From assembly GCF_022095675.1 (NCBI RefSeq), contig NZ_JAHYSG010000096.1:1-47454 (forward strand): a DNA stretch of 47,454 nucleotides, given 5' to 3'. The stretch is from Dactylosporangium sp. AC04546. GTDB lineage: Bacteria > Actinomycetota > Actinomycetes > Mycobacteriales > Micromonosporaceae. The notes under the pieces are model-generated. The model worked only from the letters and a program-made list of their open reading frames with translations, was not told the DNA's origin and ran no database searches. Below are positions 19,680 to 29,049 of the stretch, one piece after another. A program made the translations under genes and the position numbers. Numbering within the stretch: position 1 is the first letter of the stretch; each line of letters begins with the position of its first letter.

Positions 19680-21440
19680 ATGCGTACGAGATCGAAGGGG
19701 CTTACCAGCCTCGTCGCGGTCGGGGCAGCCACCGTGCTGGTTCTGAGCGCTTGCGGTGGCGGCGGTGGCGACAAGGACAACGGAACGCCGACGTCCAACG
19801 CCGGTTACGCGGATTGCGAGAAGAACCCGAACACCTGCAACAGTGGGCAGACCAAGCCCGGTGGTGAATACGTCTTCGGCCTGGAGCAGAGCTTCACGAG
19901 CTGGAACATCAACACCGAAGAGGGCAACACGCTGGTCGCCGCGCAGGCGATGTCCGGTCTCATCCCGCAGGTCTTCAAGTCGGACCCGGGTGGTCAGCTG
20001 CAGCTCAACTCCGACCTGCTCGTTTCTGCGGAGCTCACGAACCAGAACCCGCAGACGATCGTTTACAAGATCAAGCCGGACGCCGTGTGGAACGACGGCA
20101 CCGCGATCAGCGTCGATGACTTCACGCTTGCCTGGAAGCAGAACTCCGGCAAGAAGGAGCACTGCTCGGAGTGCACCCCGGCCAGCTCCTCCGGCTGGGA
20201 CCTCATCAAGAGCATCGTCGGCTCCGACGGCGGCAAGACGGTGACGCTCACCTTCGAGGACGGCAAGACCTACGCCGACTGGAAGGGCCTGTACTCCACC
20301 GACGGCCTCTACCCGGCCCACCTCGCCACCAAGCAGGGCTTCGACCTGAACAAGCCCGAGGGCGTCAACAGCGCCGCCAACTGGTTCAGTGAGACGGTCC
20401 CGACCTGGTCCGGTGGCCCGCTGGTCATCGAGTCCTTCACCAAGGACCAGTCGCTGGTGCTGAAGAAGAACGACAAGTGGTACGGCAAGGTCAAGCCCTC
20501 GCTGGACAAGGTCGTCTTCAAGTTCATCATCGACCAGGGCTCCGTGATCCCGGCGCTGCGCAACAAGGAGATCACCGGCATGTCGCCGCAGCCGAACGCG
20601 GCGCTCGTCAACGGCGCGGGTGAGACGCCCGGCGTGATCTACCGCATCGGCCACGGGTACACGTGGGAGCACATCGACCTCAACCTGAAGAACAAGTACC
20701 TGGCCGACCCCGCGCTGCGCCAGGCGATCTTCACGGCGATCAACGTCAAGTCGGTGATCGAGAAGACCTACGGCGTCTTCGACAAGCAGGCCAAGCCGCT
20801 CGGCAGCCACAACTTCTTCCCCGGCGACCCCAACTACAAGGACGTCGTCGCGGCGACCGGCCAGGGCTCGGGTGACGTCGAGAAGGCGAAGAAGATCCTC
20901 ACCGACGCCGGCTACAAGATCGAGGGCGGCAAGCTCATCACCAAGAGCGGCGAGACCGTCCCGGCCTTCCGCTTCCGCCACACCAAGGGCAACCAGCTGC
21001 GCGCCACCACCGGCGAGCTGGTCCAGGCCGCGCTGAAGAACATCGGTGTCGACATCAAGATCGAGGTCACCGAGACGCTCGGCAAGACGCTCACCAGCGG
21101 TGACTTCGACATGATCATCTTCGCCTGGGTCGGCAGCCCGCTCTTCCAGGGCACCGCCGAGCAGAACTGGGTCACCGGTGGCGGCGGCAACTACGGCAAC
21201 TACACGAACTCGCAGGTTGACGACCTCAACAAGCAGGGTGCGCAGTCGCTCGACGCCAAGAAGGGCGCCGACCTGCTCAACCAGGCCGACGAGATCATGA
21301 CCAAGGAGGCGTACGTTCTGCCGATCGCGCAGAAGCCGACGCTCACCTTCACGTACTCCGACTACGTGAACTTCCGCGACAACCCGACGCAGTGGAGCCC
21401 GACGTACAACATCCAGGAGTGGGGCCAGAAGGCCGCCTGA
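19680..21440 (+). CDS. ABC transporter substrate-binding lipoprotein (family 5, oligopeptide/dipeptide type)
   Basis: A 586-residue extracellular solute-binding protein of the SBP_bac_5 (OppA/DppA) family. The signal sequence has lipobox LSAC with Cys25, followed by a Gly-rich linker. The mature part shows PGGEYVFGLEQSF, VYKIKPDAVWNDGTAISVDDFTLAWK and the TDGLYPAHLA region usual in the family. The ATG at 19680 has a GGAGGGG site. It leads a five-gene importer and is separated from the permeases by a 15-bp hairpin. The substrate is unknown; peptides are most likely by family. The 275 bp upstream hold no clear promoter or terminator by eye. Confidence 0.92.
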   Translation: MRTRSKGLTSLVAVGAATVLVLSACGGGGGDKDNGTPTSNAGYADCEKNPNTCNSGQTKPGGEYVFGLEQSFTSWNINTEEGNTLVAAQAMSGLIPQVFKSDPGGQLQLNSDLLVSAELTNQNPQTIVYKIKPDAVWNDGTAISVDDFTLAWKQNSGKKEHCSECTPASSSGWDLIKSIVGSDGGKTVTLTFEDGKTYADWKGLYSTDGLYPAHLATKQGFDLNKPEGVNSAANWFSETVPTWSGGPLVIESFTKDQSLVLKKNDKWYGKVKPSLDKVVFKFIIDQGSVIPALRNKEITGMSPQPNAALVNGAGETPGVIYRIGHGYTWEHIDLNLKNKYLADPALRQAIFTAINVKSVIEKTYGVFDKQAKPLGSHNFFPGDPNYKDVVAATGQGSGDVEKAKKILTDAGYKIEGGKLITKSGETVPAFRFRHTKGNQLRATTGELVQAALKNIGVDIKIEVTETLGKTLTSGDFDMIIFAWVGSPLFQGTAEQNWVTGGGGNYGNYTNSQVDDLNKQGAQSLDAKKGADLLNQADEIMTKEAYVLPIAQKPTLTFTYSDYVNFRDNPTQWSPTYNIQEWGQKAA

Positions 21441-21460
21441 GTCTGGGCATTCTCACACGG

Positions 21461-21494
21461 GGACCCCGGACGCCGGCGACGGCGTCCGGGGTCC
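21461..21494 (+). terminator. Perfect 15-bp hairpin after the substrate-binding-protein gene
   Basis: Arms 21461-21475 and 21480-21494 are fully complementary around a GCGA (GNRA) tetraloop, with no T-run. In its intercistronic position it probably stabilises the binding-protein message and limits read-through, a known way to make binding protein exceed permease. Confidence 0.8.
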
Positions 21495-21515
21495 TGCGTC
21501 AAGCGGAGGTAGATC

Positions 21516-22502
21516 ATGATTGCCTATGCGGTGCGCCGGCTCCTGATCGGAATCCCGGTACTCATTGCCGCCTCGATCTTCGTGTTCGTCATCGCGTCCC
21601 TCTCGGGCAACCCCATCGACGACATGGAAGCGCGGAACCCACCGGTTCCGCTGGAGACCCGCCAGCTGGAGGCCCACCGGCTCGGCCTCGACAAGTCGCT
21701 GCCCGAGCGGTACTTCAGCTGGCTGTTCAACCTCGTCGTGCACGGCGACTTCGGCCAGTCCACCGAGCGCACGCTCAACATCGGTGAGCAGCTCGGCGAC
21801 CGGCTCTGGGTCACCCTGCGGCTGGTCTTCGTGGCCATGCTGCTCGCCGTGATCCTGGCCGTCATCTCCGGCGTCATCAGCGCCGTCAAGCAGTACAGCA
21901 AGGTCGACTACGGCTTCACGTTCGTGGGCTTCCTGGCCCTGTCGATCCCGTCCTTCTGGCTGGCGCTGCTGCTGAAGGAGGCCGGCATCGCCTACAACCA
22001 GAGCACCGGGACGCAGTCCTTCTACACGCTCGGCGACAAGGACTACAACCACGACCGGTTCGACACGTGGGGGAAGATCACCGACATCGCCGGGCACATG
22101 GTCCTGCCCACGATCGCGTTGACACTCATCACGTACGCGGCATGGAGCCGGTACCAGCGCGGCGCGATGCTGGAGGTCCTCAACAGCGACTACGTCCGCC
22201 TGGCCCGGGCCAAGGGCCTGCGCAGCCGGCAGGTCATGGTCCGCCACGCGCTCCGCACGGCGCTCATCCCGCTGACCACGATCACCGCCGTCGACATCGG
22301 CGCCATCTTCGGCGGCGCGGTCATCACCGAGACCGTCTTCAACTGGTCCGGGATGGGGGTCTATCTGCTGGAGTCCGTGACCCGGCGGGACGTGAACTCG
22401 ATCCTGGGCTGGCTGCTCGTCTCCGGCCTCGTGGTCATCCTGTTCAACATCGTCGCCGACCTGCTGTACGCCGTGCTCGACCCGAGGATCCGCTATGAGT
22501 GA
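21516..22502 (+). CDS. ABC transporter permease (DppB/OppB type)
   Basis: A 328-residue inner-membrane permease with the usual six helices. The family N-terminus MIAYAVRRLLIGIPVLIAAS and the cytoplasmic EAA-type loop DYVRLARAKGLRSRQVMVRHALRTA (in part) are visible, and the C-terminus [18 protein letters not shown] is typical. Between residues about 160 and 185 it carries a longer, Tyr/Asp-rich extracellular loop (GTQSFYTLGDKDYNHDRFD). It overlaps the next permease gene by 8 nt. Confidence 0.93.
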   Translation: MIAYAVRRLLIGIPVLIAASIFVFVIASLSGNPIDDMEARNPPVPLETRQLEAHRLGLDKSLPERYFSWLFNLVVHGDFGQSTERTLNIGEQLGDRLWVTLRLVFVAMLLAVILAVISGVISAVKQYSKVDYGFTFVGFLALSIPSFWLALLLKEAGIAYNQSTGTQSFYTLGDKDYNHDRFDTWGKITDIAGHMVLPTIALTLITYAAWSRYQRGAMLEVLNSDYVRLARAKGLRSRQVMVRHALRTALIPLTTITAVDIGAIFGGAVITETVFNWSGMGVYLLESVTRRDVNSILGWLLVSGLVVILFNIVADLLYAVLDPRIRYE

Positions 22503-23415
22503 CACGACCGTCGCGGCCAAGCCCCCGGCGCCGCAGACCGTGCAGGAGATCACCACCCGGCAACGGACCCAGTTCGAGCTGGTCGTCCGGCGCTTCCTGC
22601 GGCACAAGCTCGCCGTCGGCAGCCTGGTGCTGTTCCTCCTGATCGTGCTGTTCGCGTTCGTCGGGCCGCTGCTGTGGAAGTACGACTACACCTACATCGA
22701 CGGGCCGAGCTACTCACCACCGTCGATGGAATATCCGCTCGGTACCGACCAGGCCGGCCACGACCTGCTCGGCCAGAGCATGCGCGGCACCCAGCAGTCG
22801 CTGAAGATCTCGCTGCTGGTGGCGCTGATCGCGACCACCTTCGGCGCGCTGTGGGGCGCCGTCGCCGGCTTCTACCGGGGCTGGCTCGACGGCCTGCTCA
22901 TGCGCATCGCCGACGTGGTCCTGACCCTCCCCACCATCGCCATCGCGGTGGCCCTCGCGGCCAACCTGAGCGGCGGTGCCAGCTGGTGGGGCCTGGCCCT
23001 GGTGCTGTCGTTCCTGGCCTGGGCCGGCATCTCGCGCGTGGTCCGGGGCGTCGTGCTCTCGCTGCGCGAGCAGGAGTTCATCGAGGCGGCCAAGGCGATG
23101 GGCGCCAGCGACCTGCGGATCATCCTGCGGCACCTGCTGCCCAACGCGCTCGGCACGATCATCGTCGCGGCCACCGTCACGATCGCGACCACGATCCTGG
23201 CCGAGACCGCCCTGTCGTTCATCGGCTTCGGCGTGCAGCGGCCGGACACCTCGCTCGGCCTGCTCATCAACGACGCCAAACTGTCCGTGCAGGACCAGCC
23301 CTGGCTGTTCTACTTCCCGGGCCTGTTCATCATCCTCATCGCGCTCACCGTCAACTTCGTCGGCGACGGGCTCCGCGACGCCTTCGACCCCCGACAGACC
23401 TTGGTGCGCCGATGA
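22495..23415 (+). CDS. ABC transporter permease (DppC/OppC type)
   Basis: A 306-residue permease partner. The N-terminal cytoplasmic tail and first helix ([20 protein letters not shown]) are followed by [21 protein letters not shown], diagnostic for DppC/OppC, and the EAA loop [21 protein letters not shown] in part. Ends [12 protein letters not shown]. It overlaps the first ATPase gene as ATGA, so translation is coupled. Confidence 0.94.
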   Translation: MSDTTVAAKPPAPQTVQEITTRQRTQFELVVRRFLRHKLAVGSLVLFLLIVLFAFVGPLLWKYDYTYIDGPSYSPPSMEYPLGTDQAGHDLLGQSMRGTQQSLKISLLVALIATTFGALWGAVAGFYRGWLDGLLMRIADVVLTLPTIAIAVALAANLSGGASWWGLALVLSFLAWAGISRVVRGVVLSLREQEFIEAAKAMGASDLRIILRHLLPNALGTIIVAATVTIATTILAETALSFIGFGVQRPDTSLGLLINDAKLSVQDQPWLFYFPGLFIILIALTVNFVGDGLRDAFDPRQTLVRR

Positions 23416-24533
23416 CCAGCATCTCTTTGGACCCACCCGTCACCACCGACACGGTGCTCGAGGTCAGCGACCTCAGCGTGGCCTTCCCGACCGAGGACGG
23501 GCTGGTCAAGGCCGTCCGCGGGGTCTCGTACTCGCTCCGGCGGGGCGAGACGCTCGGCATCGTCGGCGAGTCCGGCTCCGGCAAGTCGGTGACCTCGCTC
23601 GCCCTCATGGGCCTGCTGCCGCGCTCCGCCCGGATCACCGGCTCCGCCAAGTTCCGCGGCGAGGAGCTGCTCGGCAAGAACGACCGCCAGATGAGCGCGG
23701 TCCGCGGCAAGCACCTGGCGATGATCTTCCAGGACCCGCTGACCTCGCTCAACCCGGTGTACCCCATCGGCAAGCAGATCGCCGAGGCCGTTCTCGTCCA
23801 CAACGAGGTCAGCAGGCGCACCGCCTGGGACCGGGCCGTCGAGCTGCTGCGGGTCGTGGGCATCCCGAACGCCGAGCAGCGCGTGCACAACTACCCGCAC
23901 GAGATGTCCGGAGGCATGCGCCAGCGCGTCGTCATCGCGATCGCCATGGCCAACAACCCGGAGGTCATGATCGCGGACGAGCCCACGACGGCGCTCGACG
24001 TGACCGTGCAGGCGCAGGTCCTGGAGGCCCTCGAGGCCGCCCGGACCGAGATCGGCGCCGCGCTCGTGCTCATCACGCACGACCTCGGGGTCATCGCCGG
24101 GCACGCGGACCGGATCTGCGTCATGTACGCCGGGAAGCTCGTCGAGTCGGGCACGGTCGACGACATCTTCTACCGCCCGCGCATGCCCTACGCCCTCGGC
24201 CTGCTGGGCAGCCTGCCCCGCGTCGACGAGGGCCGCGACGCCCGGCTCACGCCGATCGTCGGCACCCCGCCGTCGCTGCTCAACCTGCCGCCGGGCTGCC
24301 CGTTCCGGCCGCGCTGCCCGCTCGCGCAGGACGTCTGCGACGAGTCGGAGCCCTCGCTGGAGGCGGTCGAGCACGGTCACTACGCGGCCTGCCACTTCAG
24401 CGACCAGCTGGGGTCGGCGTCGGCGGCCGACGTCTTCACCGTAACGTCGATCGACGTCGACACCGACGAGGTCGACGTGGCGTCCACGTCCCTGGCCACC
24501 GACGTGGCCGACGTCTCGGAGGAGGACGCGTGA
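23412..24533 (+). CDS. ABC transporter ATPase (DppD/OppD type)
   Basis: A 373-residue ATPase with Walker [10 protein letters not shown]-loop in [10 protein letters not shown], signature MSGGMRQR, Walker B VMIADEPT and H-loop in LITHDLG. The C-terminal oligopeptide-transporter extension with CPFRPRCP and later Cys residues matches OppD/DppD proteins, where such a Cys cluster can bind an Fe-S centre. It then carries an unusual acidic tail (about 40 residues, Asp/Val/Ser/Thr-rich) of unknown role. ATGA overlap upstream, GTGA overlap downstream. Confidence 0.94.
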   Translation: MTSISLDPPVTTDTVLEVSDLSVAFPTEDGLVKAVRGVSYSLRRGETLGIVGESGSGKSVTSLALMGLLPRSARITGSAKFRGEELLGKNDRQMSAVRGKHLAMIFQDPLTSLNPVYPIGKQIAEAVLVHNEVSRRTAWDRAVELLRVVGIPNAEQRVHNYPHEMSGGMRQRVVIAIAMANNPEVMIADEPTTALDVTVQAQVLEALEAARTEIGAALVLITHDLGVIAGHADRICVMYAGKLVESGTVDDIFYRPRMPYALGLLGSLPRVDEGRDARLTPIVGTPPSLLNLPPGCPFRPRCPLAQDVCDESEPSLEAVEHGHYAACHFSDQLGSASAADVFTVTSIDVDTDEVDVASTSLATDVADVSEEDA

Positions 24534-25558
24534 CCGCCGCCGTCGCTACGAAGGCCGTCATCTCGGCGCGCAACCTGGTCAAGCACTTCCCGGTCCGGTC
24601 GCGGGGCATCCTCCGCCGCCGGATCGGCGAGGTGCACGCGGTCTGCGACGTGTCGTTCGAGATCGGCGCCAACGAGACCCTCGGTCTCGTCGGCGAGTCG
24701 GGCTGCGGCAAGTCGACCACGGCCCGCCTGCTGCTCAACCTGATCCGCCCGACCAGCGGCTCGATCCAGTACGAGGGCAAGGACCTGGCGACGCTGTCCC
24801 GGGCCCAGATGCGCCCCCTGCGGCGGGACCTGCAGATCGTCTTCCAGGACCCGTACGCCTCGCTCGACCCGCGCATGACGGTGTTCGAGATCATCGCCGA
24901 GCCGCTGCGCATCCACGGCCTGTTCGGCTCCACGGGCCGCTCCGCGGTCCGCGAGCTGATGAAGACCGTGGGCCTGAACGCGGAGCACGGCAACCGGTAC
25001 CCGCACGAGTTCTCCGGCGGCCAGCGCCAGCGGATCGGCATCGCCCGGGCCCTGGCCCTGCGCCCGAAGGTTCTCGTGTTGGACGAGCCGGTGTCGGCCC
25101 TGGACGTCTCCATCCAGGCCGGCGTGATCAACCTGCTGGAGGACCTGCAGACCGAGCTCGGCCTGTCGTACCTCTTCGTCTCGCACGACCTCTCCGTGGT
25201 ACGCCACATCGCCCACCGGGTCGCCGTGATGTACCTGGGCAAGATCGTGGAGACGGCCTCGGTCGAGGAGCTGTTCACGAAGGCCTCGCACCCGTACACG
25301 CAGGCCCTCATCTCGGCGATCCCGCTCCCGGACCCGCGCAAGGAGCGGATGCGGCAACGCATCCTGCTCAAGGGCGACGTCCCGAGCCCGGTGAACCCGC
25401 CGTCGGGCTGCCGGTTCCGGACCCGCTGCCCGAAGTTCGCGGCGGTGCTCTCGAGCGGCGAGCAGCAGCGGTGCGTCACGGAGGAGCCGACCCTGACCGA
25501 CCGCGGCCAGGGCCACCTGAGCGCCTGCCACTACGCGGAGGCGGTCAAGCTCGTCTGA
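24530..25558 (+). CDS. ABC transporter ATPase (DppF/OppF type)
   Basis: A 342-residue ATPase with Walker A GESGCGKST, Q-loop FQDPYASLDPRMT, signature FSGGQRQR, Walker B VLVLDEPVSALDVS and H-loop VSHDLSVV. The C-terminal GCRFRTRCP segment belongs to the oligopeptide-transporter extension. It forms the heterodimeric motor with the preceding ATPase. The GTG start at 24530 overlaps the previous stop as GTGA and has an AGGAGGA site. Last gene of the importer operon. Confidence 0.94.
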   Translation: MTAAVATKAVISARNLVKHFPVRSRGILRRRIGEVHAVCDVSFEIGANETLGLVGESGCGKSTTARLLLNLIRPTSGSIQYEGKDLATLSRAQMRPLRRDLQIVFQDPYASLDPRMTVFEIIAEPLRIHGLFGSTGRSAVRELMKTVGLNAEHGNRYPHEFSGGQRQRIGIARALALRPKVLVLDEPVSALDVSIQAGVINLLEDLQTELGLSYLFVSHDLSVVRHIAHRVAVMYLGKIVETASVEELFTKASHPYTQALISAIPLPDPRKERMRQRILLKGDVPSPVNPPSGCRFRTRCPKFAAVLSSGEQQRCVTEEPTLTDRGQGHLSACHYAEAVKLV

Positions 25559-25566
25559 CACTGTGT

Positions 25567-25594
25567 GCTCCGGGGCCGCGCATGGCCCCGGAGC
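25567..25594. terminator. Bidirectional terminator hairpin between importer and RDD gene
   Basis: Perfect 11-bp stem (25567-25577 GCTCCGGGGCC with 25584-25594) and 6-nt loop between the convergent importer and RDD genes. Confidence 0.85.
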
Positions 25595-25597
25595 CTC

Positions 25598-26626
25598 TCA
25601 GGGGCGTGGGGTGGCCGAGCGGATCGTCGGGACTGAGCCCGTCGGTGCGGGCGGTGCGTATCCCGGCGGCGGCGCCTGCGGCATCGTGAAGGCCGGCGTC
25701 CACGGCGTCGGCTGCAGCGGCGACATCGGCGCCCACACCTGGCCCGACACCGTCAGCGGCGGAGCCGGGTTCAGGGCGGCGGCCAGGGTCGGGAACATGC
25801 TCGCCGACGCGGCGCGGACCCGCATCAGCTGCCGCGCGGCCCGGCGGTGGCGCTCGGCGAGGACCGCGGCGAGGTACGCCCAGCCGGGCACGCCGTACGG
25901 CGGGGGCGGGGTCGTGCAGGCGGCGACCTCCCGGGCCAGCGCCTGGCCGAGCTGGGTGCGGGCCGGCTCGGCGATCTCCCGGTTGCGGGCGAGGAAGTGC
26001 CGCACCGCGAGGGCCAGGCTGTCGTCGAGGCCGGTCAGGTCGAGCAGCGCCGCCCAGCGGGCCAGCGGCGGTGGCATCGCGGGCACCCAGCCCCAGCTCG
26101 CCGGGGTGCGCTCGTGGATGACGATGGTGCCGGCGGCCAGGTCGCCGAGCCGCTTGCCGCTGCGGTTGAGCAGCAGGGTGCCGAGGCTCGCCAGCCAGGT
26201 GACCACCGGCATCAGCAGCCCGGGCCACTCCAGCGCCAGGCCCACCAGCCCGCGCGTGAACGCGTGCCGGAAGCGCACCGGGCCGCCGTCGTCGCGCACG
26301 ACGCGCAGGCCCATGGCGGCCTTGCCGGGGGTGCGCCCGCGCAGCAGCGTCTCCCAGAAGACCGGGTACCCCAGCAGTACCGTCGCCGTGACCACTACCG
26401 TGACCGCCTGGTCGAGGCCGGAGTCGAACAGCCCCAGGATGTGCATCAGCCCCTCGCCCAGCCGGGCCAGGATCAGCAGCGTGATGAACAGCACCACCTG
26501 CGCGACGATGTCGATCATCAGCGCGAGGACCCGCGAGCCGGCGCGCGCCACGCGCACGTCCAACTCGACGGCCTCGCCGCTGACCAGCCGGTCGCCGGGG
26601 ACCTCGGGGGCAGACGTGACGGCCAT
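25598..26626 (-). CDS. RDD family membrane protein
   Basis: A 342-residue membrane protein with an RDD domain: ARAGSRVLALMIDIVAQVV holds the Arg-Asp signature region, and the second conserved patch is LRGRTPGKAAMGLRVV. Three hydrophobic segments are followed by a soluble region (about residues 185-265) and a Pro/Ala-rich C-terminus rich in Pro-Pro steps. Function unknown; RDD proteins commonly adjoin SpoIIM-like, DUF58 and MoxR genes in actinobacteria, as here. The ATG at 26626 is chosen because the family begins there; a TAGGAC hexamer lies 12 nt upstream. Confidence 0.88.
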   Translation of the reverse strand: MAVTSAPEVPGDRLVSGEAVELDVRVARAGSRVLALMIDIVAQVVLFITLLILARLGEGLMHILGLFDSGLDQAVTVVVTATVLLGYPVFWETLLRGRTPGKAAMGLRVVRDDGGPVRFRHAFTRGLVGLALEWPGLLMPVVTWLASLGTLLLNRSGKRLGDLAAGTIVIHERTPASWGWVPAMPPPLARWAALLDLTGLDDSLALAVRHFLARNREIAEPARTQLGQALAREVAACTTPPPPYGVPGWAYLAAVLAERHRRAARQLMRVRAASASMFPTLAAALNPAPPLTVSGQVWAPMSPLQPTPWTPAFTMPQAPPPGYAPPAPTGSVPTIRSATPRP

Positions 26627-26676
26627 GGCGAACAGTGTCCTACAAGAGCGCACCCCCGTGGGTCGCGCGGGCCGTC

Positions 26677-26682
26677 TACGCT
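26677..26682 (+). promoter_or_regulatory. -10 element for a probably leaderless SpoIIM-like gene
   Basis: TACGCT lies 6 nt before the GTG at 26689. The divergent RDD gene has TAGGAC (minus strand, 26644-26639) 12 nt before its ATG, so two short-leader promoters appear to share about 60 bp. Confidence 0.45.
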
Positions 26683-26688
26683 GCCGAG

Positions 26689-27684
26689 GTGGATCTGGAC
26701 GCGTACGTCGCCGAGCACGGCGGTGAGTGGCGGCGCCTGGAGGAGCTCAGCCGGCGCCGGCGCGTGACCGCCGCCGAGGCCGACGAGCTCGTCGCTCTGT
26801 ACCAGCGCGCGGCGACGCACCTTTCCCTCGTCCGCAGCCGGTCGCCCGACCCGGCGCTCGTGGCCCGCCTGTCCCGCCTGGTCCTTACCGCCCGCAACGC
26901 GATCACGGGCGCGCCCGCCTTCTCGTGGCAGACGGTCGGCCGCTTCTTCACCACCACCTTCCCCCTGGCTGTGTACCGCGCGTGGCCGTGGTGGTGCGGC
27001 GTCGCCACCACGTTCTCGCTGTTCACGTTCGGCCTCATGGCGTACATCGCGGCCAACCCCGAGGTCGCGAACTACTTCGTCTCCGACCACGAGATCGCCA
27101 CCCTGGTCAACAGCGAGTTCGAGGGCTACTACAGCGAGTTCCAGCCGCAGAACTCCACCCTGCGCGTGTGGACCAACAACGCCCTGCTCACCGGCATGGT
27201 GCTGGCCGCTGGTGTACTCCTGGTGCCCGTCGCCTACATCCTCTTCGTCAACGCCCTGAACACGGGCCTGGTCGGCGGCGTCATGATCGCGTACGGCCGC
27301 AGCGACGTCTTCTTCGGCATGATCATCCCGCACGGCCTCCTGGAACTGACCGCGGTCTTCATCGGCGCGGGCGTGGGGTTGCGCATCGGCTGGTCCTGGA
27401 TAGCCCCCGGCCCGCACCGCACCAGGGGCCGCGCACTGGCCGAAACCGCCCGCGAGGGCATGCTGGTCGCCCTGGGCCTGGTGGTGGTGCTCCTCGTGAG
27501 CGGCCTCCTGGAGGGCTTCCTGACCCCGGCCCCGATCCCGATGCTCCTGAAGGACCTGATCGGCGCGCTGGTCTGGGGCGCCTTCCTGACCTACGTCGTG
27601 ATCCTCGGCCGCCGAGCCGCCCACCGCGGCGAGTCGACGGCCCTCCCGGAAGACCAGACCGAGGCGGCCCTCCCCACCACGTAG
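26689..27684 (+). CDS. Stage II sporulation protein M-like membrane protein
   Basis: A 331-residue protein of the SpoIIM superfamily: an N-terminal helical region (LSRRRRVTAAEADELVALYQRAATHLS), then about five membrane helices with the conserved FGMIIPHGLLELTAVFIG motif. In endospore formers SpoIIM helps peptidoglycan hydrolysis in engulfment; the actinobacterial relatives are uncharacterised but usually flank RDD/DUF58/MoxR genes. The GTG at 26689 is preferred over an ATG at 26635 because of the leaderless-type TACGCT hexamer and the family N-terminus. It converges on DUF58, whose stop is 18 bp away. Confidence 0.87.
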   Translation: MDLDAYVAEHGGEWRRLEELSRRRRVTAAEADELVALYQRAATHLSLVRSRSPDPALVARLSRLVLTARNAITGAPAFSWQTVGRFFTTTFPLAVYRAWPWWCGVATTFSLFTFGLMAYIAANPEVANYFVSDHEIATLVNSEFEGYYSEFQPQNSTLRVWTNNALLTGMVLAAGVLLVPVAYILFVNALNTGLVGGVMIAYGRSDVFFGMIIPHGLLELTAVFIGAGVGLRIGWSWIAPGPHRTRGRALAETAREGMLVALGLVVVLLVSGLLEGFLTPAPIPMLLKDLIGALVWGAFLTYVVILGRRAAHRGESTALPEDQTEAALPTT

Positions 27685-27702
27685 GCCGGCCTCGACCCCC
27701 GG

Positions 27703-29049
27703 TCAGAGGCGGCCGGAGTGCTTCAGGGCCAAGTAGTGGTCGGTCAGCCTGGAGGCGAACTCGTCCACCGGGGCGTCGACGACCTCGACGCCGTGGTGGC
27801 GGAGGGCGGACGCTACGCGGTCGCGTTCGGTCAAGGCGCGCTGGGCGGCCGCGGCGGCGTACACGTCGGCCGGCTTCGCGGCCGGGCCGACCCGGGCCAT
27901 CCGGGTCAGCTCCGGGTCGTGGACGGCCGCGACGATCACCTTGTGCTTGGCGGCGAGCTGCGGCAGCACGGGCAGGAGGCCCTCGCCCAGCGCGCCCGGC
28001 TCCAGCGCCGTGAACAGCACGACCAGCGCCCGCTTGCGCTCGCGGCGCAGCACCTCGCCGGCGACCAGGCCGAAGTCGGTCTCGACCAGCGCCGGCTCCA
28101 GCGGGGCCATCGCCGTCACCAGGCGGAACAGCAGCGTGCGTTTCTCGACGTTCGTCACCGACGCGCGCACCGCGGTGTCGACGGCCAGCAGGTCGACCCG
28201 GTCGTCGGCCCGCGACGCCACCGACGCGAGCAGCATCGCGGCGTCCATGGCGGCGTCGAGGCGCGGCTCGTCCCCGATGCGCGCCGCCGAGGTACGGCCC
28301 GTGTCGAGCACGCAGACCAGGCGCCGGTCGCGCTCGGGGCGCCACGTGCGCACGACGACGTCGGACCGGCGGGCGCTGCCGCGCCAGTCGATGGAGCGGA
28401 CGTCGTCGCCGAGCACGTACTCCCGCAGGGTGTCGAACTCCGTCCCCTGCCCCCGCCCGCGGGTCACCACCGAACCGTCGAGCACGCGCAGCCGCGCCAG
28501 CTTCTCCGGCAGCAGCCGCCGCGAGGTGAAGCGCGGATACACCCGCAGCGTCCACGGCGGCGTCAACGCGTCCGAGGCCGCGCGGCTGCTCTGCCGGTAC
28601 GCCAGCCGCAGCGGACCGTAGGCCCGCACCGTCACCCGCACGGCCGGCCGGTCGCCGCGCCGCGTCGGGGTGAGCCTGACAGTCAGGGCGACGGCCCGCC
28701 CCGGCTCGATCCGCACGTCCTGGATCGCCGGCGTGGCCCCGGCGGAGGGCACCCAGGCGTCGCGGACCTGGCCGGCGAACACCTGGTCGGATCCGTTGTG
28801 GACGACCAGCTTCACCACGCCCGACTCGCCGAGCCAGACAGCCTGGTCGCCGGTGCGGCTCATCCGCAGCTGCTTCGGCGACGGCGCGGCCAGCGCGTCG
28901 CCCAGCGCGGCGCCGAACACCCCCAGCACGAGCACCCCGGCGACGGACCAGAGCACCGCCGGGCTGATCCCGCTCCCAGCGACGAGCCCGACGATGGAGA
29001 GCAGCACCGTGCCCGCGGCGAGCAGCGCCGCCGGCCGCCAGGTGATCAC
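27703..29049 (-). CDS. DUF58 domain protein
   Basis: A 448-residue membrane-anchored protein: two N-terminal helices (about residues 5-50), a beta-rich region, then the DUF58 signature FDTLREYVLGDDVRSIDWRGSARR, and a von Willebrand A-like C-terminal part. DUF58 proteins are regular partners of MoxR AAA+ ATPases. The GTG at 29049 (beginning Ile-Thr-Trp-Arg) is favoured: it overlaps the stop of a 42-codon ORF as GTGA and gives the usual family N-terminus. An alternative GTG at 29070 has a GGGAG site and would add 7 residues. Confidence 0.9.
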   Translation of the reverse strand: MITWRPAALLAAGTVLLSIVGLVAGSGISPAVLWSVAGVLVLGVFGAALGDALAAPSPKQLRMSRTGDQAVWLGESGVVKLVVHNGSDQVFAGQVRDAWVPSAGATPAIQDVRIEPGRAVALTVRLTPTRRGDRPAVRVTVRAYGPLRLAYRQSSRAASDALTPPWTLRVYPRFTSRRLLPEKLARLRVLDGSVVTRGRGQGTEFDTLREYVLGDDVRSIDWRGSARRSDVVVRTWRPERDRRLVCVLDTGRTSAARIGDEPRLDAAMDAAMLLASVASRADDRVDLLAVDTAVRASVTNVEKRTLLFRLVTAMAPLEPALVETDFGLVAGEVLRRERKRALVVLFTALEPGALGEGLLPVLPQLAAKHKVIVAAVHDPELTRMARVGPAAKPADVYAAAAAQRALTERDRVASALRHHGVEVVDAPVDEFASRLTDHYLALKHSGRL

